The notes under the pieces were generated by a model. It was not told the origin of the DNA, made no database searches, and saw only the letters and a list, made by a program, of their open reading frames with translations. From a virus, in IMG/VR virus record IMGVR_UViG_3300042465_003344, positions 1 to 39,990 of that record: a stretch of 39,990 bases of DNA; one strand, written 5' to 3'. The position numbers and the translations under genes were made by a program. Shown one piece after another: positions 1 through 7,790 of this stretch; the first letter of the stretch is position 1; every line of letters begins with the position of its first letter.

Positions 1-43
1 CGTATACTGTCCGGGTCAATAATTGTTCTGACGGGGTTGGCAT
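1..43 (-). CDS. Start of a gene cut by the window edge, probably tail fibre
   Basis: Only the first 14 codons are present: ATG at 43, preceded by a perfect AGGAGG ribosome binding site (49-54, minus strand), reading MPTPSEQLLTRTVY before the window ends. It follows the gp16-like gene, the place where T7-like genomes carry the gp17 tail fibre, and a start of the type LLTRTVY resembles the first strand of the conserved podovirus fibre N-terminal domain that docks on the tail. It has its own phage promoter motif and leader hairpin just upstream. The function is inferred from position and a very short peptide. Confidence 0.5.
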   Translation of the reverse strand, partial: MPTPSEQLLTRTVY

Positions 44-56
44 TAAGCCTCCTAAG

Positions 57-89
57 AAAAATACCCGGGGCCTGTTAAGACTCCCGGGT
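57..89 (-). terminator. Stem-loop with U-tract in the leader of the tail-fibre gene
   Basis: On the minus strand a perfect 7-bp stem (ACCCGGG at 83-89 with CCCGGGT at 63-69), 13-nt loop, is followed by five T residues (57-61). It has the form of an intrinsic terminator for transcription leaving the gp16-like gene. It lies only a few bases downstream of the promoter motif at 93-108, so it could instead be a 5' stabilising hairpin of the new transcript, as in the T7 gene 10 leader, or an attenuator. Confidence 0.6.
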
Positions 90-92
90 TGG

Positions 93-108
93 TACTACTG
101 GTACTGAA
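93..108 (-). promoter_or_regulatory. Phage RNA polymerase promoter motif P1
   Basis: Minus-strand TTCAGTACCAGTAGTA, directly after the stop codon of the gp16-like gene. It shares 20 consecutive bases (TTCAGTACCAGTAGTACCAA) with the motif upstream of the capsid gene. It would drive the gene starting at 43. Recurrence at operon starts is seen directly; the promoter role is inferred. Confidence 0.75.
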
Positions 109-110
109 AT

Positions 111-3100
111 TTAGTCTTTCGCCATATTCATCAGCGGCAGTACTAAGGGTAAGTTGCGAAATGGTAAAATACGGGTAGCGTCCTCTAGACTCAAGGGGCT
201 CTGTAGGTACTTCCACGCATCGTCGGCTAAACTAGCAGCAGGTGCTATGAAGTTGCCCACGAAGTCTGTCTCTACCGCAGCCCGCCCACCCGTTGGGCGG
301 AGGCTCATGCTGTCCGGCATCACTGCGCTAACAGCATCAATAAAGTCAGGGGCCATGCCCAGCCCCGCCACGTAGTTCATGGCAGCACGGGCAATGTGTT
401 GGGGCTGTAATCGCTCTTCTAGGTACGCCTCTTGGTCAGGTCGCCCTATGCTGGACGCGTATGTCCGCGCCATGTAGATAGGCGCAGCAAGGCTCATAGC
501 CCCGAGAACAATGCCTACGGCAGCAGCAGCGCCCCGGCTGTTACGCTGGCGCCCCCATTGCTTCTCCATCGAAACGATAGGGAAGGTGCGGAACTGGGTC
601 ATCATCTTCAACACGCCCTCATGTGCCCACTTACCGCGCTCCCCGATGAATGTGCCCTGAATGATCTGGCTGTTCCCCCGCCACACGGCCTGAATGAAGG
701 CTTCGCGCATATTGGGGTCACTCATCTTGGTAACGTCGAACTGAAAGAGCCGCCCATTAGCATCAAACTTGGCGATGGTATCTAGTTCAGCCCGCATAGC
801 TGCCTGTAGTTCGGGTGTGATACCGAACTGCTGTAAGGCGATGTCGTTTTTACCCTCACGGATATACCGCAAAGCCTTGTGAACGATCTGCTCTGCCATG
901 CCACGCTGCTGGGCGCTGTGGATAGCCCTCCAGAATGAGAGTTTGGCCTGTAGGTGCCCACCGCCGCGCAGCAGCCTGTCTGTCAGGGTCAGGGTATCCT
1001 GCCCGTAGGTTGGCATTGTGTTGCTTGGGTTGTCGTAAGGCATGACGATCTTGTAGGCGTCTGTTCCAAACTCCGCCCCGCCCGCAATCTCAAGACTACC
1101 GATGATAGGGTTATCTACTTTCTGGCCGCGTGACAGGGCAATGATTTCTTGCCGTAGGCGGGGGATACCCGCAACGCTCTCCATGGTCCTCATGGCCCCC
1201 ACGTGAGCAATGCCTGTAATACTCTCAGAAATCTGATTGTACACAATGCCCCCTAACCGTACTAGGGTGTTAGCACTCATGGCCCGCTCCATCCATTTAG
1301 GGGTAGCGGAACCAAAGGGCTCGCCCATAAGCTCAGCAGCAACTTGATCGAATGCATCAAGCTCCCTCAACGAGGCCTTCTTACCGTCCTCGCCAAAGGT
1401 CATAGCCTTGCGCAGCAAGTCCAGCCCGGGTTTACCCTGTACGCCCTTGAGCGCCAGCGCTACCTCGCCGCTTGCTCGCTCAACCTGACTGCGCAACAAC
1501 TCAATTGGGTTAGTCTCAAAGATGTCAAGTAGTTTGAAATCCCCACCTGCCGTGGTGTACACCTTGTTCAGGTCAAGCTCAATACGGCCTTTGGTGTAGT
1601 TAGCCGCACCCTTCTTGAAGCGCTCCATGTGCGCCTTGATCTGGTCAGCGGGCACCTGCGCAGCTTTAAGGGCTTCTTCAACAAGGTCGATAGACCCCGC
1701 GTTGTTGCCTCCGATGTTGCTACCGTTGCCGCCCGTTGCCCGGTCCTGCACCCTTTGCATGTACCGCGACGCCAGCATGTCCGAGAAGCTAGCATCCCAA
1801 CCCTCAATCGTGATGAACTGGTCCACCAGCGCCTGATGCATTACCTGCCGCTGCTCGTTGGTCAGGGCCATGAAGCCCCCAGCGCTCACCCTGTGGGGTA
1901 CATAGCCGATACTGTCAGCAGGCAGGCCGGCAGACCCTAAGGTCTTGGCATCTACCTGTGCCTTAGCCGTACGGGTAAACGCCGCCTCTATCACGTCTGC
2001 CGCGCCCTTGACGTTGGGCTCTGTGGTAACAGGGGCGCGAGTAGCTCGCCGTGCCTCAATCTCTGAGGTCACGAGCTTCTCGAACTCAGCGCGGTTCTTA
2101 CCGCCCACCATGTTGTCCTGAAAGCCACCGGGCTTGTCCTTAGACCAGAAGCGATATGCTGAGTCGAAGTCATTGATGGCGTTGTCCATCATAGCCCGGT
2201 ACACGATGTGCTTCTTAATCGCAGCCGTGATACCTCTCTTAGCCTGCACCCCGCTAGCATCCTCAAGTAGTTCACCTGCCACCCAACGAACCAACGGACT
2301 CTTGGACTTGAGCATGATTAACCCGGTTGAGGCTACGTTGAACACATTGTTGTCAGCAAGGTTCTGTGCCCGTTTCTCGTACTCTGGCGTTAGGGCAGGT
2401 GCTTTCTGCTCTGCTTGCTTGTGCAAGTTTAATATAGCCTTGACCTCATCCCGCTCAGTCTTGGTTGCTACTGGGGCAGTGCCTAGCCCAAAGCGATTAG
2501 CATCAGGGTCTCGGAGGATTGATGCCACTATGTCAGCAGGTGTGTCTGCTTGTGCTGCTGGGGTAGAGGCTGGCTTCTTTAGCGTCAGTGTCTTACGTGC
2601 CTCCGCCACTACTGGGTCAGCGCTAAGTGTCTCGAAGAACTCCCGATACGCATCGTTGACCCCGAGGTCTGCCCGCTTAGCGAAGGTCAGCCAAGCAATC
2701 GCGTTAGCAATAGCGGCTTTGACGATCTGGATTACCTTGGCGTGGAGCCCAAAGCGGTTAGGCCCTGCGATGTCCTCGTCAATAAACTTACCGAACTGCT
2801 CGGCGCTAAGCTCGTCCCAGTTAATCTCGTACTTGCCCTCGACCTGCGGTGACTGGGCTAAGTCCGGCTTAAGGCGGGGGTTGGTCACGCTGTATCGCAT
2901 ACCCCGGGCTTCGTTACCGTCTACCTTCTTAGCAGCTTCTGTGAATGCCGCAAAGGCGGCAAGCAGCTTAGCCTTTATTTCAGGCGTTACTGTGGCAATG
3001 TGCCTGTTGAACACCGCGTGCCCTATCTCATGTACCGCCGCCCGTACGGCCTGTGCTCCCTCTAAGTTAGGGTCTAGCCGAACAAGGGCGATCTTGTCAG

Positions 3101-4772
3101 TTACCTGCGAAATGTCGGCATTAGCCCGTACACCGTCAGGCATCTTAACCTCGCCGCTGTGCAGCACGATTGTGGTGTCTTTGAGGAACCGCTTAGCTAG
3201 CTTGGTAACTGTGTCGAAGGCAGCGCCGTGTTTAGCCAGCATTGCGGGAGTAATGTGTACTCCTGCCCCGAGGGCTTCTAATCCCTTGAGGTCTTTAATC
3301 ATCCCACCTGTACGCTCAAGGATTTCAGCCTCGTACCTACCACCAGCATCAAAGTCCGCCTTACGGGTTACCAGCTTCTCTAGGGTATCGAACTGCCCCT
3401 CTGGTACAAGCGCAGCCTCTGGTATAGCTGCTGTAGGGGCTACATCTGCCTGCGCTACCGGGACACTCTCTACTGACAAACTATTATCAGCAACCGTAGC
3501 CTGCTTGATGGGCTCATTAGCCTCAGCTACACGCTGTGCTTTAACCTCTGCCACCACCTGCTCGGTGGTAGCCTCTGGCCCCAGCTTAGCTTGCGCCTTA
3601 GCAACGGCCTCAGTCTCTTGTGCCCACGCTGTATCATTGACGCGCTGGATAAGGCCCTCTGTGCGGGCAATGGCCCCAGCCCTGTGGGCCAACGTACCTG
3701 CTCCGGCACCCAGCAGCCCGTCCGCTACGCCGCTAATCAATAAGTCCGTTCCGTTAAAGCGGCCCTCCAACAACTGTGCTGTAGCCTCAAGGGCCGTGCC
3801 TCCGATAAGGTTCTCAGCTACGCTAGAGGCAATAACCGCTGTGCGACTTGCCCCACCCGCTGCCATAGCAACTGAGCCCACGCCCTTAGCAGCCAGAAGC
3901 TGGGGCGCAGCCAGCGCCATAACCCAGTTAGTCGGGCTCACTATCTCAGCGCCGAAGCTAGCAGCGATACCTAGGCCCGTGCCTTGGCTCATCAGGGTAG
4001 TAACCCGTGCGCGTTCCTCGTTGAACTCTCGCAGCACCTTGTCAGCAGCAGCGGGGCTAGTAGCCGCTGAGTAGTCCTCAAGCAGGGTAGCGTCCCCACG
4101 CAGACCATCTAGCTTCCTGTAGTCAGGCTTGAACCCCGGCTCGGCGGGGAACTCATCGCCCCAGATACGCTCTTTCAAGCTGCCCCAGATACGGGAGTCA
4201 GTGTTCTTATCCCATGCAGCGCCAACGATGTCCCCGAAGCCCGGCATGTTAGCCTCTGTGGTTTCCCGGGCAAGGCGGTCCTCTTGTAACTCTGCGGCCA
4301 TGTCCCTGTTATGGGGCCGGATGGCTGTGCGCTGGATGCCCAGCTCCATAGCCGTGAGTGGGCGCAGTGGACGAGGGCCTGCTGGGGGTAACCCCATACG
4401 ACCCGCTACCTGCTCAGCGTACTGCACTGTCGTAGGGGCTTTAGGATTCTTGAGGTCCCCAAACTCTACGATGCTACCGCCCTTGATCGCCTTAGGCCCG
4501 CCGTAGTAGTAGGCAGCAGCCTTGCGGGGGTCCGCCTCTGCGGCACGCCATGCCTCAGCCATATAGGCGTCTGAGGCTGCTTCATTGTGGGCTGGGTTTG
4601 ACCAGTTGTAGTCAGCAGGGATTGCCCCTGTCTTTTGCAGCCCTTTAAAGGTAGACTCTAGAATCTGCCCTTTACCGCGTGCCCCTGCGTAGTTGGGCTT
4701 GTCTGTTGGCACAGCCCCGTTACCGGACTCTTGGCCGTACACTGCTGCTTTGAACTTGTCAAACTCATCCAT
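111..4772 (-). CDS. Internal virion protein gp16-like, lytic transglycosylase plus HExxH domain
   Basis: 1553 residues (T7 gp16 has 1318). Residues 1-120 form an SLT-type lytic transglycosylase: AVYGQESGNGA carries the candidate catalytic Glu15 and is followed by a G-K-G-Q-I-L-E-S motif. In T7-like phages this protein is ejected into the cell, opens a local hole in peptidoglycan and helps build the DNA channel. Residues of about 260-370 are rich in small and hydrophobic amino acids and may insert into membrane; another hydrophobic stretch lies near the C-terminus. An HEIGH motif (H581, E582, H585), followed by D-E-L-S-A-E (E654, E658), suggests an additional zincin-type metallopeptidase fold, which is unusual. 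It is the last of three internal virion genes (13 bp after the gp15-like gene). Confidence 0.88.
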   Translation of the reverse strand: MDEFDKFKAAVYGQESGNGAVPTDKPNYAGARGKGQILESTFKGLQKTGAIPADYNWSNPAHNEAASDAYMAEAWRAAEADPRKAAAYYYGGPKAIKGGSIVEFGDLKNPKAPTTVQYAEQVAGRMGLPPAGPRPLRPLTAMELGIQRTAIRPHNRDMAAELQEDRLARETTEANMPGFGDIVGAAWDKNTDSRIWGSLKERIWGDEFPAEPGFKPDYRKLDGLRGDATLLEDYSAATSPAAADKVLREFNEERARVTTLMSQGTGLGIAASFGAEIVSPTNWVMALAAPQLLAAKGVGSVAMAAGGASRTAVIASSVAENLIGGTALEATAQLLEGRFNGTDLLISGVADGLLGAGAGTLAHRAGAIARTEGLIQRVNDTAWAQETEAVAKAQAKLGPEATTEQVVAEVKAQRVAEANEPIKQATVADNSLSVESVPVAQADVAPTAAIPEAALVPEGQFDTLEKLVTRKADFDAGGRYEAEILERTGGMIKDLKGLEALGAGVHITPAMLAKHGAAFDTVTKLAKRFLKDTTIVLHSGEVKMPDGVRANADISQVTDKIALVRLDPNLEGAQAVRAAVHEIGHAVFNRHIATVTPEIKAKLLAAFAAFTEAAKKVDGNEARGMRYSVTNPRLKPDLAQSPQVEGKYEINWDELSAEQFGKFIDEDIAGPNRFGLHAKVIQIVKAAIANAIAWLTFAKRADLGVNDAYREFFETLSADPVVAEARKTLTLKKPASTPAAQADTPADIVASILRDPDANRFGLGTAPVATKTERDEVKAILNLHKQAEQKAPALTPEYEKRAQNLADNNVFNVASTGLIMLKSKSPLVRWVAGELLEDASGVQAKRGITAAIKKHIVYRAMMDNAINDFDSAYRFWSKDKPGGFQDNMVGGKNRAEFEKLVTSEIEARRATRAPVTTEPNVKGAADVIEAAFTRTAKAQVDAKTLGSAGLPADSIGYVPHRVSAGGFMALTNEQRQVMHQALVDQFITIEGWDASFSDMLASRYMQRVQDRATGGNGSNIGGNNAGSIDLVEEALKAAQVPADQIKAHMERFKKGAANYTKGRIELDLNKVYTTAGGDFKLLDIFETNPIELLRSQVERASGEVALALKGVQGKPGLDLLRKAMTFGEDGKKASLRELDAFDQVAAELMGEPFGSATPKWMERAMSANTLVRLGGIVYNQISESITGIAHVGAMRTMESVAGIPRLRQEIIALSRGQKVDNPIIGSLEIAGGAEFGTDAYKIVMPYDNPSNTMPTYGQDTLTLTDRLLRGGGHLQAKLSFWRAIHSAQQRGMAEQIVHKALRYIREGKNDIALQQFGITPELQAAMRAELDTIAKFDANGRLFQFDVTKMSDPNMREAFIQAVWRGNSQIIQGTFIGERGKWAHEGVLKMMTQFRTFPIVSMEKQWGRQRNSRGAAAAVGIVLGAMSLAAPIYMARTYASSIGRPDQEAYLEERLQPQHIARAAMNYVAGLGMAPDFIDAVSAVMPDSMSLRPTGGRAAVETDFVGNFIAPAASLADDAWKYLQSPLSLEDATRILPFRNLPLVLPLMNMAKD

Positions 4773-4784
4773 AATGTTCCTTAG

Positions 4785-7049
4785 TTATTGGGTAATCTTA
4801 CCTACCGAGAGTCGCCCTTCTGGCACTGCTTTCTCAGCCTGCCGCGCAAGCACCTTAGCCACGGCCTTAGCCTCTGGGCTGTTGGCGTCGCGGGTAGCCC
4901 ACGTGCTATGGACCTCCTCACCAGTAAGGTAAGTAATGCGAGGCTTGTTGTCTGCACCTACTCCGAACAGCGCCATGTGGGGCACCTTGCCGATATCTGG
5001 AAGCTGCACAACCGTTGGCGTACCTTCGATACCTACCCTACCAGCATACGTCGAGATGGCTAGCTTAGTCGCCTGATTGATCTGCCCATTCATGGCCCCC
5101 TTCTCCCGGGTGTTGCCTAGCAGCCAGTCATCTAGCCGAGTTTGCCCGGGGCGCTTAGTCCAGTACGTACCACCAAGCTGCACAATGTCACGGTTCTCTG
5201 ACTTGGCTAGCTCGATGGCCTGATCTACGGGAAGCTCCTTAGATAGGAGGGGGTAGATTAAGTTCTTAAACCCCTCAGGATTCTCCAGTGGCACAGTGTC
5301 ACCGCCAAAGCCCCGACCAAGAAATGCCAACGCCGCGTTATCCTTAAGCTCACTAAGCACAGCGTCATTACGCTTACCGCTAGGGGCAGGCTCCGGCTGC
5401 ACTGCTAGCGCCCGTGCTGCAAAAGTGCTAAGCTCAAGCGCCGTGGGATTGGGTACGGTCATGCGTAGTTTGTGGTAGCGGGCCATAGCATCTTTCTGTG
5501 CCCCGGCGTACTGCTGCGCCACCACTTCGCCCCGCCCGCCAGCAGCCTCTACCAACGGCTTATACAGCTTGGTGTAGTAGTTGTCTAGCAGTACCCCGTC
5601 GCCAGTAGTGGCTGCGCTCTCTACGGCCTGCGAGTGCAGTTGCTTAAGGTCGTTGTCGAACACAAGGACCTGCGACTGCTGGGCAATAAAGAAGGCGTGC
5701 TCCTTAGTACCACCAATTGCGTTACGAGCATAGGCCATTACAGCCTCTACCTCAGCGGGCTTCTTACCAACAAGAATGGTAGCGCCCTGTGCGGGGTCCA
5801 TAGCAAGCGCGAAGGTATCCCGCACTGCGTCCTGTGCCGCCTGCTGGCGGATAGCGTGTGTGGCCCCACTCTTGGCTTCTCGCTCAAGGGCAGCAATACG
5901 TTGCTTCTCGGCTACCGCCAATTGCATCTGCTCGCCCATAATATCCCGGGGGTCTAGATAGTCCCCATGATCGCCCTTGAGTTTACGATACTCGTTGTTG
6001 ATAGCATCAGCCGCAGCCTGTATAGCTGCTGGGTTCTTACCCTCGGGCTCCATGCTAAGCTGTTTGAACTCCAGCACCTTGGTGTAGAACTCTACGGGGA
6101 GCTTGGTCTTGGCCTCAGCCTGCGCCACACTGTACGCCCGCTTGATCTTATACTGGTCGTCGGCCTCTAGCTCAGCTAGCTTTCCGCTCTGCTCCATCAC
6201 GTACATCGCCCGAAGGTTACCACCCATGATTGACTTAGCAGCGCTCTGTGCAACGAGCCTGCTGTGTAGCGCTGGTTGAATCTCGGAGTCCCGCACCATA
6301 CCGCTCATGGCTGTAACACCCGCCGCCATAACATCATCAACGGTCTTAGTAGCTCCGGGCTCGCCAGCCTGCGCAGCATTAACCTGTAGCAGAGCAAAGC
6401 CCGCGTCATACGCCTGCTCTGTCGCTGTCTCGCGCAGTTCCTGTTGGTAGCGGATATGGGCCTTCGTCTGGCCCTTCATGACTGCTGGTAGAGTAGCGCC
6501 GACCTGCTGTACGATCATAGCGTTAGTCGCAGCATCTCCGCCAGACGTAGCCTCCGCGATCTTGCCTGCTGTGTACTTGGACATCTCAGTCGGAGATAGC
6601 TTACGCAGTTCCCCCATGTTAGTCTCGAAGTCCACGGCCATAGACGTAGCCTTAGCTGAGGCCGAGTAGGCCCTAGCCCCATCGACTACGCTGGACGAAC
6701 CAAACAGACCAGAGAAGAAAGGTTGTTCGTTAACAATCTCTTCAATGGCCTGTCCGCTTGCAGCTTTCTGCATCCCCTCTACGTACTTCAAAGTACGCTC
6801 AGCCTCTAGCTGGGGCTTAATCAGATCGCCCCCCAATCGGGCTAGCGTCTGGAATAGGGTATCCCCTTTCGGGGCGGTAACCTGTAACGCCTGTGCTGTC
6901 CGCACGGCTGCCCCGCCTGTAGCGCTGTTGCGCAAAGAGCCCCGCTGCATCGCTGTAGTCTGGGGAACCCCGGCCCGCTGGCCGCTGGCAAACGTCACCG
7001 TCTGCCCTAGCCCCTCGGTGGGGGCGCCTAGTGTATTATCATTTGCCAT
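4785..7049 (-). CDS. Internal virion protein gp15-like
   Basis: 754 residues, close to T7 gp15 (747), and in the same position between a gp14-like and a gp16-like gene. It is alanine- and glutamine-rich, probably largely helical, without a clear enzymatic motif. In T7, gp15 is part of the inner core stacked on the portal, is ejected, and assembles with gp16 as a periplasmic conduit for DNA. The N-terminus (MANDNTLGAPTEGLGQ) is low-complexity and flexible. The assignment rests mainly on size, composition and gene order. Confidence 0.8.
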   Translation of the reverse strand: MANDNTLGAPTEGLGQTVTFASGQRAGVPQTTAMQRGSLRNSATGGAAVRTAQALQVTAPKGDTLFQTLARLGGDLIKPQLEAERTLKYVEGMQKAASGQAIEEIVNEQPFFSGLFGSSSVVDGARAYSASAKATSMAVDFETNMGELRKLSPTEMSKYTAGKIAEATSGGDAATNAMIVQQVGATLPAVMKGQTKAHIRYQQELRETATEQAYDAGFALLQVNAAQAGEPGATKTVDDVMAAGVTAMSGMVRDSEIQPALHSRLVAQSAAKSIMGGNLRAMYVMEQSGKLAELEADDQYKIKRAYSVAQAEAKTKLPVEFYTKVLEFKQLSMEPEGKNPAAIQAAADAINNEYRKLKGDHGDYLDPRDIMGEQMQLAVAEKQRIAALEREAKSGATHAIRQQAAQDAVRDTFALAMDPAQGATILVGKKPAEVEAVMAYARNAIGGTKEHAFFIAQQSQVLVFDNDLKQLHSQAVESAATTGDGVLLDNYYTKLYKPLVEAAGGRGEVVAQQYAGAQKDAMARYHKLRMTVPNPTALELSTFAARALAVQPEPAPSGKRNDAVLSELKDNAALAFLGRGFGGDTVPLENPEGFKNLIYPLLSKELPVDQAIELAKSENRDIVQLGGTYWTKRPGQTRLDDWLLGNTREKGAMNGQINQATKLAISTYAGRVGIEGTPTVVQLPDIGKVPHMALFGVGADNKPRITYLTGEEVHSTWATRDANSPEAKAVAKVLARQAEKAVPEGRLSVGKITQ

Positions 7050-7061
7050 AGCGGCCTCGTG

Positions 7062-7781
7062 TTAGTACCCAGCGTTCTGGGCTTTAATCTCGGACTGTCG
7101 GAAAGACTGCTGAGCGGTATTAGCCGAGGGTTTGGGCGTGTTGAAGCTAAAGGCGTTAGCCATATTAGAAACAGACTGCTGGCCCATGATGTCAGTGTAT
7201 AGGTTGCCTGCCCGCACCTGCTTAACCGCAACATCTAAGCTGTAATCCAGATCATCTGACACCTCGCTACTATCTAAGGAGTCAAAGCCCGCCTGTGCGA
7301 TCTGACTAGCCCGCTGGCCCGCATCCCAGTCGCCCTGCTTTGCGGCCTGCTCAGATCGCTGCTGGAGCCGCGCTTTCCTCAGGGCAGTAGTACCGTTCAC
7401 AATGTCTGCTACGCCGCCTGTGAGCCCGCTGAGGGCCGCTGCTGCGCTCTGTGCGCCGGCCTGCTCCGCGAATGCGATCTGACTTTCAAAGTCGTCGCTC
7501 GTCGCGCTGTCTTTGGCCCGCCTGTAGTTAATGGTTGCGGCCTCAAGGGCTGAGCCTGTATTCTCCATTACCCGGGCATTGTTAACCCCGAGCGTGTACC
7601 GTGCCAGCCTATTACGGCTAGTCCGTAGATCGTTGTTAGCAGCCCGCACCAAGTTACTGGCGTAGGCGTTAGCCGAGTTAACTGTGTTGGTAGCGCTAGC
7701 CTGCGCCTTGGCCGTGATGCCTGAGCTAATGCCCATTATGGCTTTAATAGCAAAATCTGCTATAGCTGCTTCTCCTGCCAT
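7062..7781 (-). CDS. Internal virion protein gp14-like
   Basis: 239 residues (T7 gp14 has 196). Alanine-, serine- and asparagine-rich helical protein with a small hydrophobic N-terminal segment (AIADFAIKAIMGISSGIT). In T7, gp14 is ejected first and forms the outer-membrane part of the DNA conduit. The gene sits between tail tube B and the gp15-like gene with gaps of about 10 bp on each side, so the three core genes form one translational block. Start ATG at 7781 has a GGAGA-type ribosome binding site. Assigned by order, size and composition. Confidence 0.75.
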   Translation of the reverse strand: MAGEAAIADFAIKAIMGISSGITAKAQASATNTVNSANAYASNLVRAANNDLRTSRNRLARYTLGVNNARVMENTGSALEAATINYRRAKDSATSDDFESQIAFAEQAGAQSAAAALSGLTGGVADIVNGTTALRKARLQQRSEQAAKQGDWDAGQRASQIAQAGFDSLDSSEVSDDLDYSLDVAVKQVRAGNLYTDIMGQQSVSNMANAFSFNTPKPSANTAQQSFRQSEIKAQNAGY

Positions 7782-7790
7782 ACATTCTCC

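Noticed and set aside
2134-4074. Plus-strand open frame of 646 codons
   Set aside because: It is antisense to the gp16-like gene and has a Ser/Arg/Ala-rich, shadow-like composition without domains or a ribosome binding site.
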